Positions 1 to 9,432 of a stretch of 64,000 bases of DNA are shown piece by piece (the stretch's first letter is position 1; each line of letters begins with the position of its first letter). The position numbers were made by a program, and so were the translations under genes. This DNA is from Eonycteris spelaea (taxonomy: Eukaryota > Chordata > Mammalia > Chiroptera > Pteropodidae): NCBI GenBank assembly GCA_003508835.1, contig PUFA01000144.1:1426001-1490000 (forward strand). Reading direction: 5' to 3'. The notes beneath the pieces are model-generated. The model was not told the DNA's origin. It ran no database searches and saw nothing but the letters and a program-made list of their open reading frames with translations.

Positions 1-99
1 TCCTCAAATTTCTGTGAGCACCCCTTTAAACCTGCCAGATATGGGCAAAGCAGAAACTCTGGACTTTGAACTTCTATCCCCGTTGTTGGTTTTCTCCAG

Positions 100-229
100 A
101 ACCTCAGTGACATCCATCCTCTGGATGATCTGTTGGAATCCAGAGCATCCATGTCAATGCCTTCCAAGTCACAGTCAGCATCGAGACGATGCTTTGAGTA
201 AATGGGATGGCATCTTGGACGACAAGAAT
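100..229 (+). pseudogene. GKN3P: GKN3 pseudogene exon 3 (frameshifted)
   Basis: A pyrimidine-rich acceptor ends in AG at 98-99 and a GTAAGA donor follows at 230. The last 14 codons (188-229) read DALSKWDGILDDKN, which resembles the end of human GKN1 exon 3 (W, D, I, D and N in similar spacing) and joins in phase to exon 4. Upstream, the block resembling the gastrokine QxTVxI motif (QVTVSIET, about 165-188) lies in a different frame, and the phase-0 frame from the acceptor hits a stop near 199-201. The gastrokine exon is 138 nt with phase 0 at both ends; 130 nt cannot keep both phases. Either small deletions broke it or a different splice acceptor was used. Confidence 0.65.
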
Positions 230-764
230 GTAAGATGTGGAACACTTTCATTACAAATGCCAAAAAAAATAAAATAAGAAGTCTGGTCTGCTCCAAAATT
301 TAGTTTTATGCTTTTCCAGAGAGAAAAGGACACTGTCTACATTTGTCTTCTCTAGGTTTGGGCTCTCAATGGGAATCCTTATCTCTAGGTAAGGGACAGC
401 TTTCCTGCAGTTGAGTGACTTATTTTCAAGCCAGCAACTGTTGGAGGAACTTCTGTGGTCTGTAAGGATCCCACATCGGTTTGAGTCCCTGGTGAGATGA
501 TGGTTTCACATGGTTCCTGCAGTCTCTGATATAAGAGAGCTGTTTAAAGAACCCTATTTTTTATAACTGATGTGTGCTAAAGAAGTTATTTTGTCTTTAT
601 CTCAGATTTTAACCAGTTTATTTCCAAAGAAGGATGATTTCTTTTCACTTTGAGAAATCTTGCCTCAACTTTTTCATATCCTTAGATAGTAAGACCCAGC
701 AGAAAGATGCAGGACTGGGGAACAACTGCCTATGGCTTTGGCCTGGCTCACTAATAGAAGAGCT

Positions 765-870
765 CTATAACCATAGAGACATCACTCATGCTTCCTGTGC
801 CTCAGTTTCCTCATCCACAAAACATCATCAATAAGCTGCCCTTCTCACCTGAAAAGACTCTGAGGATTAA
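765..870. repeat. MIR SINE fragment
   Basis: Contains the MIR core wording cctcagtttcctcatc followed by the gaggattaaatgag segment. An old tRNA-derived SINE common to mammals. Confidence 0.65.
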
Positions 871-1409
871 ATGAGGTATAAAAGCCCACAATCCTCACTC
901 TGGCCCAGAAGACCCTTGGCCATCCAGCTCCTGTTGGTTAGAAGCTGCTCTGTCCACCTCAACCCTGAACATCTTAGGACAGACACCTCAAACACAGGCT
1001 TTGTCTCTGCTTCCACTTGTACCTGCCATGTTCTCTTCCCCAAATACCTTCTCCCTGACTTCCTCAAAGTGATATCTCTCAAATCTTCCCAGAGGGCATG
1101 AAGTCTAGTGGTTTTCAACTTTGTTTTAAGCCATAGAAACTTTCTTTAAACAAAATATTCCACAGAATTCCACCATAGAGAACAGAAGTCAGAACTGTTC
1201 TGGCTGGAGGAGGGAGATACGGGTGAAGCATCCTTTGGCTAAGTCAGGCACAGCTGGAGAACCGCTACTTTGATCCACAGCTGAGAGAGGCTGTGTGACA
1301 GGCCCAGGGCCATGCAGAGGGGAGGTCAGTGGCAGGCCCAGGCCTAGAATCTAAGTCTAGAGAGCAAGACGCAAAACTCCTAATCACCCTGTCTGTTCAG
1401 ACAGCTCTC

Positions 1410-1545
1410 TGTAACTTGGAAGATGCTTTCACAAGTGGTAAGTATCTCATCTCATTTTCTCATCCTTATGACAACCCTGTGGGGGAGGGCCTATTTTCCT
1501 TCTTCACAGATTGGGAAGCTGAGGATCATGGAGGCAGCCGAAGAC
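1410..1545. repeat. MIR SINE fragment
   Basis: The run from the catctcatttt segment through acaaccctgtggggg to ttcacagattgggaagctgag follows the MIR consensus. It explains the local open frames. Confidence 0.65.
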
Positions 1546-1884
1546 CATGATGGCTGCTATGTGCCAGAACAGAACCTTAAAGTCAGCTTTGTTGCCTGGC
1601 TTGCCTCCAGTCCCATCAGTCCATAAGTAGGTATGCAGAGCACCTAGGGAGATTTCTTCCTGGGCCTGCAGCAGTGGGCAGTGCCACAAGCCCTCAGGGC
1701 TCACAGGGCTCTACAGCGCATTGCCAGTCCTGCTGCTGGCCTTTCACCCTGGTGCCCAGAGCTGCACTTTTCCTGGGTGCTCTATTCTCAGAATAAAGAA
1801 CAGCTACTTGCCAGCGCTGACGGCAATTAGGAGCCACTAATATCGTGACTAAATGAATGACATGTTCCACTGTGTTGCTTTAAG

Positions 1885-1992
1885 GCCCTCTTGGCGGCTA
1901 ACCTGCATAGCAAGATGGCCTGTGCCTTGACCAAGATAAAACAAGCTGCCTTCCCAACTTTAGGTGACATTAACAAGGCCCTAGATCATCGG
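1885..1992 (+). pseudogene. GKN3P: GKN3 pseudogene exon 4 (intact frame)
   Basis: AG acceptor at 1883-1884 and perfect GTAAGT donor at 1993-1998 flank 36 open codons. The translation begins ALLAANLHSKMAC and continues ALTKIKQAAFPTLGD; GKN1 exon 4 begins GFAATRLFHKKAC and continues IVHKMNKDAMPSLQA. The cysteine is residue 13 in both, and a lysine, the Pro-x-Leu and the following spacing agree. This is the BRICHOS core exon. No stop or frameshift is seen in it. Confidence 0.85.
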
Positions 1993-2564
1993 GTAAGTGA
2001 GACCCGCTCGCTGTGGTTCCCTCCTAGTCTACTGTTTTCCACCTCTGCATTGCAGCCTTCTAGGATGATGCTATACACCAGGGGGAATTCAGTTCATGCT
2101 TGTTCTTAATGCCCATGATATCCCACTGTCATGCAAAGGACCCCAAGGCTCCTTTAAGTCAAATAATAATTGGATCAATGAAAATTCCATGTGATGACAT
2201 AGATTTTTTGTATTCCAAAAGAGTGTGAGCTACACATTAGTGAACATTAATTGCTGGATGTACTGAATGTGTAATGGTTGAATCTATTGAATGAACTAGT
2301 AGAGTACTGGCATCCCCAAGCCTTCTCTCCCCCCTTGCACATCCCCCAAATACATAGATACATATTATCTTTAGTGAAAAATAAGCTCAGACTGCTGAAA
2401 TGCTCTTCCCTTCAGGCTCGTAAATGACGAGGAGAGTCAAATAAATCACAAATCAGCAAAAAGTCCTTGGCAAGCCATTGAAATCTGCTGTCATTTACTT
2501 AACGTAACCTGCCCAGAACATTTGGGCAATATTAATGTCCACGGCCAGAGGGTCACTGATTCTT

Positions 2565-2576
2565 GGGGGGGGGGGG
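2565..2576 (+). repeat. G12 homopolymer
   Basis: Twelve consecutive G, then aggg. A simple repeat within GKN3 pseudogene intron 4. Confidence 0.9.
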
Positions 2577-3031
2577 AGGGAATTGCATTTCAGGTCACAC
2601 AAAAATAAAACAATTTATTATTTTTTTCAAGAGATATAAAATATTACATTTATCTGATTTACAACAAGTAAAAACAAAACATAAATGTAATAAATAATTT
2701 TAAAACTATTCTATATTATCATTACAGAAGAGGGGAAAAAAGCACTGGAGGCTGGAAGAGTTGAAAAATTAAGAGAGATGAAAGGAATACAGACTGTCAC
2801 AAAGACACATAGGCTCATGCACAGATTTTTCTGGAGTAATGTCATCACCTTGTGGCCAGACAGGATATTGCAGCCAGAGACCAAACGAGGACAAGTTTGG
2901 GTTCACAGCTATTTTTGTAAATTGAATTGCCCAGGCTCACTGGAATATGTTTCTCCTTGCCTCCTCCTTGCTGTACCACCTCTCTATGCGGTGTCATCAT
3001 TTTGAAATGTCATCTCTTCCTGGCTTTAAAG

Positions 3032-3155
3032 CATTATTCACCCACTCGTGGTCTTACCTACATTGTTTTACCCAACTGCCTCAAAAACTTAGCCCAGTAT
3101 AGAACGCCCATCAAGGACATGTGCTGAGAGAGTCCCACCTAATTTGCTAAGCAGG
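3032..3155 (+). pseudogene. GKN3P: GKN3 pseudogene exon 5 (two stop codons)
   Basis: Acceptor AG at 3030-3031 after a pyrimidine-rich run. The frame contains L-x-Y-x-V-x-P...L-x-N-L-x-x-Y...I-x-x-M-C, which matches GKN1 exon 5 (L-x-Y-x-I-x-P...V-x-D-L-x-x-F...I-x-x-M-C) residue for residue in spacing. After the Met-Cys (3119-3124) comes TGA at 3125-3127, then E-S-P-T, then TAA at 3140-3142, then F-A-K-Q. The GKN1 counterpart reads K-G-I-P-T-Y-M-A-E-E, so the first stop replaces the Lys position and the second the Tyr. The place where the donor should be is an A-rich tract (3156-3191). Confidence 0.78.
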
Positions 3156-3191
3156 AAAAAAAAAAAAGAAAGAAAAAAAAAAGAAAAAAAA
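3156..3191 (+). repeat. A-rich tract at the expected GKN3 exon 5 donor
   Basis: About 36 nt of A interrupted by a few G, followed by GGTGTGTA. It sits where the exon 5 splice donor should be and has probably displaced or destroyed it. Confidence 0.7.
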
Positions 3192-3199
3192 AGGTGTGT

Positions 3200-6100
3200 A
3201 AATAACTTAACTAGAAACCCAAGACCAGCAATATGATTTTTAGGTCATTGGCTAATTCTAATGACAATTTTCAGATCTATTCATTTCTTTGCTACTATGA
3301 AAATAATGTTGCCTGGGATCTATTTCCTGAGGGTGGCAGAGATGATTTCCTGACATTAGAGCTCACTGAAAGCAGAAAACCAAGTTAACTTAATTTTATC
3401 AGAGGGTTGAAGATAAGCATCTCATCAATGGGATTTAGGAATTGATGGATACCCTCACCTGACCCAAAGCTTCATCACCCCGGTCCAAGCAGCACAGTGC
3501 CTGGCATCCCAGTGTTAGAAGCCCATTGTTTTGGGATTCTCAGTCCTTCTGTTTCTCAGGCTGTACAGAAATTGGAAAGTAGAGACCTAATAGTTATAGA
3601 CCGCACTTGGGAAGGAACAACTCAGTGGCTGGCACCTCTGCTGGGGACATGGTGGAGTATCAGTGGTGACCCGGATAAGACTTCAGAATCTGCCTGCTAT
3701 CCTATATCAATAACTTCTTCCTATTAGGCTGTTGCCTGTCCCTTATATCTTAGTATAAATTAATCCAATGAGGCTTCTTCATAACAAGAGGATCCAGCAG
3801 AGAGAACTTGAGGGGCTGGTGGTTAAAGAGGATGATTAAAGGTCAGTAAAAGAAATAGAAAGAGGGGATGGGGAGCCAATTATTGCAGCACAGGGGAGAC
3901 CTCCCATTTTAGTCCCGCAGTCTCTCCCGAGCATCACATCTGATTTAGGTGCAAGTCATAAAATATCCACTCTACTTTGGGGTCTTAAAGCAATTATGTA
4001 ATATTTTTGTAAAGTGCTTCTCTTTCTTCTTAAAGGTATTGCACTGGCAGTTGACCCTGATTTGAGTTTTAAATTCCAACTTCTGTCCTTAAAGGGTCCC
4101 TCCAGCTGTGGTGAGATCCCTGGGCTCTGAAGCTCCATGCCGGCCACCTGGAAGATGAACTCACCTAGACAGAGCTCCTGGCCTGAAAACAGCATTTAGG
4201 GCGCAGCCCTTCCCCTACCCAATAGAGAGCTCCTCATTTCTACTCTCTACCTTTTAACCCAAGATCTAGCTTTGTAATCTAGAAAATTGAATACAATTTC
4301 TCCTTCTGGTTTAGAGCAATAAAAGTTTCTTGCCTCCCTGATCTAGCAGATGACGGTCCAGCCCTCCCTGCTCGCACTGTCCTCTCCAGGTACTGGCATC
4401 CCCGTCCACGTGCAGTCCACAATATCCCATACCTGCATGGTGAAAAGGAAGAGGGACCTCTCCTAGAGCATTTTATTTCTAAGGGCTTCTCTTTGGGGTG
4501 TCCCTTGAATAATCCCTTGAAGATTTTGGCAATAAGTAACAAAAGACACCAACCACGGCACGGACAAGCTGTCAGGTCTGAGGCCACGTCTCTGTCTCCT
4601 GCAAACTGGTGCTGAGATTCTATGGAAGCCATTCAGTGTGGCGACCCAGTTGCACCACGAAGGTCTCTGAGAGATCCAAGTGAAATTGGGGCTCCCAAAC
4701 CTCTCTCTGGAACTGGTCTGAATGCCTTAGTGTTAACTCCCAGTCCTTTCTCTCTGCTACAAATGAATAAGGGGCCTGGCCTCTTAACTCTGGTTCTTAA
4801 CTGCCCATTCCTATAGCTAGGAGGAGCAGAGACAGCCCTACCCATGCCACACGGAACATCTCTGACTCGTCTTACTTTAGAAGCAAGAACAAACAAGAGG
4901 GAGCATTGGAGATACCGCCACAGATGTCCAAGGCGGGCCGTGTTGGAGTTTGAAGAACTTTAAGCGGGGCGGGGCTGGAGCAGGGTGCAAGAGGGGAATG
5001 CTCAATAGCGCATGTGCATGGAGTGGGAGGACTCACATTACCTCAGTGCCAATCTGCAGGAAATGGAGCTGAGCACCAGCTCTGTACAGTCCCGATGTGG
5101 CATGGCTACCTACAGTCGTGACTGGAAAGACGATTATATGGCAAAGGCCCAAGATAAACCTCTAGCTGGTCTTAAATAAGGTATGGTGGGCAGGCCAGAG
5201 GCTCAGAACCTGTGGATTTGGTCACATACAGCTTACCAAGGACAAGGATAGTGGAGATATGTGCATAAACACACTCAGGGAGGAAGTATCTGATGTGACA
5301 GGCCAAGGCTTGGTTGGTCAAGGCCTTGAGAGGATCACGAAGCAGGACCTGGCCCCGTGAACCCCCAGAGTTAAATTATCACAGCTGTCAGTCCACTCCA
5401 ACCTGTATACACCTTGTCCCTGACACTTCATCCTCATCCCAGCTCTGTCTTTTCTTGTCCCACGTTCCTGGGTCCCTGTTATGACTGCCTGGACCCCTGC
5501 TTCCTGGCCCTCTGCGATGGTGCTAGAGCTGTTGCCTACTGACTGATCTTCCGAGATCTTCCCCTTTCGCTATCCCAGACTTCTGAGCTTCAGCTGTTCC
5601 TGAATTTCCCATCACCTCGAGCTCCACCTATTATAACATCTCTGCTACTTCAGAAGATTTCAAGACCCCCATGTGCCCACCATGTTTGTCTTTATCTGTT
5701 ACCATCCCTGCAGATACTCTGCTGGCTAGGCCAGTTTCCTCCTCAAAAGTTTGAGTTCAAGGCCTATTGCCTCCATGCTTCCTCACTCCTGGCTGTCCCC
5801 GACTGGGCTGTAATAGCTGTCCTGAGAAACAGCAAGCACAGTCCTCTAGACCTCACAGAGATCGTCAAGGTAGATTTTGTTCCTTCAGGTTACAAGTTCA
5901 GTCTTGACCTTATAAAGAATCTTCCATCCATGCACCAAGATTTAAGTCCTTTAGGAGTTGAGATTGGGAGGGCAAAATTTTAAAATTCCATAAACTGGAT
6001 GGCTCACACAAACAACTAACACTTATTTCTCATAGTCCTGAAGGCTGGGAAGTCCAAGGTCAAAGCACCAGGAGGTTCTGTGTCTGGTGAGAGCTCTCTT

Positions 6101-9040
6101 CCTGTTCCTAGATGGCCTGGCCATCTTCTCACTGCCCCCTCATATGGCAGAAGGGAAAAAGGAACTCTCTGGGGCCTTTTTAACGATGGCACCAATTCCT
6201 TCACATTTGGGATTAGGTTTCAAATGTGAATTCTGAGAGACACAAACATCCAGTCTCTAGCACAACCCTACGGATGACCACTGCTAATGTTAATTCACCA
6301 AGTTTACCTAATCCAGCGCTCATAAAACAGTTTACCATATTTGAACCTCAAACCAGTGCTCCTGATCCTGACCCAAACATATTCCATGTTTGTCAGGACC
6401 ACAAGTCTTCTGTATAAAATACAATCACACGAATACTAATAACAGATTGTTTTCCTCCGCTCCTATAAAGAGCTTTAACTTCTTGCTGAGCCATTGTACT
6501 AATTTTTGAGTCTCCCCAAAGTGCCTAAGAAGTGGTGAAAAATTAGCCCATGATCTTCCTAGAGGGAAATCTTCTATTTTCTTTTCCTATTTCTTTCTTT
6601 TTTTTTTTTTTCCTCCTTGGGGCAGCTACTATCATTGACTTCTGATGACATCTCCAATGCTGCCTCTTAGAGACAGGAGAAGGGGACTGAGAACCTGCAG
6701 CTGAGCAGTCTTCCCTGCTTACTGGCCCTCTGCTGCCAATGGGCTCAGGCCAGAGACTGCCATCTCTGCTACTGATTGGAGAGCCTCAGGGAGTCAGAGG
6801 AGCATGGCCTCTGGACTTAATGCAGAAATAGGAGGCTGCATTGACTCCTCCCATGGTGTCAATCATACACATTGCTGCAACGTAGGCCCTGGTTTTAAAG
6901 AAACTGTAGTGGAAAAAAAAGCCTTTTCCTTCTGTCCCTTCTCGTTTTTTTCTCTAGGCAGAGTCCCTGCCCACCACCCTGAGGCATGAGCCCACTGGGA
7001 ACTAAACGGTCAGATCTAACATGAGATGTCACAATGTGCTTGGTATTGTCCCTCCCTTCCAGGATTTGTTGTTGGGTTAGGGACATGCCCCAGATCTCCT
7101 TCAGCTTTGTCCTTATCCTCCTGCAAACATACCCTCATTCCTTCAAACATCACCATCAGTCCTTCATCAGGTCTAAAGCCCAACTTGGACTCACATAAAA
7201 CCCTCTCTCTGAGACTCCTGCAAAAAATCTACCCTTGCCCAAGAGGATCTTTTCAGAGAAAGGAGATCCAAGACAGAGGTCAAGTTCCCCAGCCTCCTTG
7301 TTCAGAGAATGACATTCCATTGACAGACTTTCCTTTAGGGGGAAAGTCATGCTCCCTTCTCTAGTTCCTTCCTCACTAGATAGGAGCATTCCTAACTGTC
7401 CATCACTCCTGCTTCTCTGCAGCCTCAGGGAGCAATCGAATGCTCCTGAGCCTTCTGTGGGGACAGGTGGCCTGGCTCACCACAAGGGTAGTAGCTTCCC
7501 GTGCTTATCATCTTGCTCCCTGCCCAGTCCACCCTCTCAGTTTCCCAAAGGATCAGGAACAGGGAACTTTAGCATGCCTGGAATATGCTGTTTCTCCTTA
7601 TTCTGCTGCCCGCATGGGGTGGAGTTTATCCTGTACCTTGGCAATTGTTTCTATGGAGGCTTTTCGTTGGTCCATGTCAGCATCGGCGGTGCTTGCTATC
7701 CTGGCAGCCCCCCAGCCAGGCTCCTCACACAGGCAGTGCCCCAGGCAGCCTCCTTGAGCAGGGTCATTGCTATCCTGGGTCCACATTCTCCCATAGCACT
7801 TGGCCTGCTGGCTGGCTCCAGGCACGCTGGAGCACAATCCTTTCAGTGCTGCTGTGGGCTACCTACAGCAATGGCTAACTCGAGGCGTTTCCTAAGACTA
7901 CCACATTGTCTGGCCCACTCCACCTGTTGCTCCTCACAGGTATTCCATATATACCAGCACTCAGCAGGGCTGACTGACTTAAAGAAAGTAGAGTTAGGGA
8001 AAAGCAGAACTCAAAGTTCTGCTTTGAAAATGGGAATAACATTATAAAAATTATCATCATAACACATCTCTAGGAGTAGATTCCAAAAGAGATTGCCAAT
8101 CATAACATCCCTTCTCATGGCCCTACCCCCAGCAGTCTTAGCCACAGGAGTGCCCCCAAGTGATTCAATTAGGGTTTTTCCAGAGATTTTTAAAGTTAAG
8201 ACTCATTTAAAATTAAACTAAGAGGAATCGCTTCCTCTCCAACGATGACCCTGAGAAGCTGGTGAAAGCTTTCGTGGAGAAAGCCAGTGTAAGAGGCTGA
8301 GGCTGGCCTGGTGAGGGGTGGGCTGGGACAGGAGGAGGAGAGTCTGGTCACCTTTGGGTACCACGTTCCAGCCACTCAACCAGAGTATTCGTAACCTTCT
8401 ATGGTAAGCTGAGACAATAATTCCTCCTCCTCTTAGCCTTCATGAATTAGATTGGATTCCATCGCTTGCAAACACCAAGGTCCCAGCTAGTACACTCTAT
8501 CATTCATTGGCACTTTATCGTACTCTCTTTTACTGTTATCACAAGTGTTTGCATACAAATGTCTCATTTCCTCAACAAGAAAATAACTTTCTTGAGTGTG
8601 GTAGTTCATCCTGGGGCCCCTTCCGCCAGCATACCCACCCCAGGGCTCAGCTGTGGTGGGTGCTGTAACTATATTCAGTAATGGTTATTACGAAGTAGAG
8701 ACGCATTGTGAGAAATAGGAGAAGTCAATGACGGATAGAAATTCTTGTTACAGTAGTTTCTCTTTGCTCCGAAACTGCACCCAGCTGACTAGCCCACGTG
8801 AGAATCAGCCATTGATCTAGGAATTTCCCCATATTATGCAAATTACTTGAAATATTGGAAATTGTTTTCCATCTATCTGTTGATTTGGCTTTCCTAGATC
8901 GGTCCTCCCTCCTGTCAAGATCTCCAGTGAGGCGTCTCTTTTCCCAGGTGATAGGTAGTGTTCCTCCCTCCAACTGATCAGCCTATGTGTGACCCAGCTA
9001 TATTATCTGGGAAGTTTTTTTTTTAAGAGGTAGAGCAACA
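3200..9040. other. Intergenic stretch between GKN3 pseudogene and GKN2
   Basis: No supported gene. It includes a MaLR-like LTR (about 5955-6275), a T-rich tract near 6594-6612 and a C/T-rich, relatively GC-rich part (7030-7960) with long chance-like open frames, the longest 232 codons at 7349-8047. GKN3 exon 6 should lie in the first part, but no match convincing enough to annotate was seen. Confidence 0.5.
5955..6275. repeat. MaLR-like LTR fragment
   Basis: Wording such as cataaactggatggctcaca, cttatttctcatagtcctgaaggctgg and the ccttttttaac-type end follows the MLT1/MST LTR pattern. Subfamily not assigned. Confidence 0.55.
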
Positions 9041-9042
9041 GG

Positions 9043-9048
9043 TTTATT
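9043..9048 (-). terminator. Candidate GKN2 polyadenylation signal
   Basis: AATAAA on the minus strand about 300 nt after the GKN2 stop codon. It is the first canonical hexamer seen downstream. The true cleavage site cannot be read from sequence alone. Confidence 0.5.
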
Positions 9049-9349
9049 TGAAGTGCAGAGCTACAGCTCTCTTGGGAGAAGGGGTACTCGAAAGTGGGAA
9101 GACCCCTTATCTGGGAATTTTACACTTTATGCACTTTACTTGATATCCTGGCAATTGACATAAACAACATTCAGCATCACTTTGCTATTTACAAAACAAA
9201 CAGCAAACACCCAGTCTGTAAATATAGTATTTATGTTTCACTGCTGAATCTCAAAACTAGTTGGGATATTGAGAAAGAATTTAATTTGGCTGCTTAGTGG
9301 AAACCAAAGGGCGTATTTCTTTGAAAAGATGAAACCAGTGGGCTGATGC

Positions 9350-9432
9350 CTAAATACGAATGTCTGCACAGATGGAAATCCCAAAGATACCCAGGAGGCC
9401 AGCCTTTGCACAGCCTTCAGCACCGATATTAT
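9350..9432 (-). CDS. GKN2: GKN2 coding exon 6 and stop
   Basis: A TTTTTCAG acceptor, then the split Tyr codon, [11 protein letters not shown]..., and ISICADIRI followed by TAG at 9352-9350. The C-terminal cysteine pair matches human GKN2. Confidence 0.95.

Larger units (their letters stand above)
230..1884 (+). other. Intron 3 of GKN3 pseudogene
   Basis: No gene. The region holds MIR-like fragments near 765-870 and 1410-1545. Open frames here fall in MIR-like or low-information sequence and have no recognisable product. Confidence 0.55.
100..3155 (+). pseudogene. GKN3P: Gastrokine 3 (GKN3) pseudogene, exons 3-5 remain
   Basis: Three blocks in order on the plus strand match the gastrokine exon plan: exon 3 at 100-229, exon 4 at 1885-1992, exon 5 from 3032 to about 3155. 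Exons 1-2 would lie before the window; no convincing exon 6 was found. Exon 4 is open and keeps the BRICHOS cysteine. Exon 5 aligns without gaps to GKN1 exon 5 over 26 residues up to the second BRICHOS cysteine, then has TGA and TAA. Exon 3 is 130 nt instead of 138, and its similarity to gastrokines is split over frames. Position and orientation (beside GKN2, opposite strand, same strand as GKN1) match Gkn3 in mouse. GKN3 is known to be inactivated in humans; here the lesions differ in kind (two stops plus loss of frame). A working gene would have encoded a secreted gastric BRICHOS protein. Identity is inferred from homology and synteny. Confidence 0.8.

Noticed and set aside
4590..4660. Possible GKN3 exon 6 (EILW in one frame, IQCGDPV in another)
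   Set aside because: The two parts need a frameshift and the spacing from Trp to Cys is 7 nt short of the GKN1 pattern; too weak to annotate.
8222..8293. Exon-like piece NRFLSNDDPEKLVKAFVEKA followed by GT
   Set aside because: Considered as a GKN3 exon, but it lacks the cysteine and Pro spacing of gastrokine exon 5, has no good acceptor, and true exon 5 was found at 3032.
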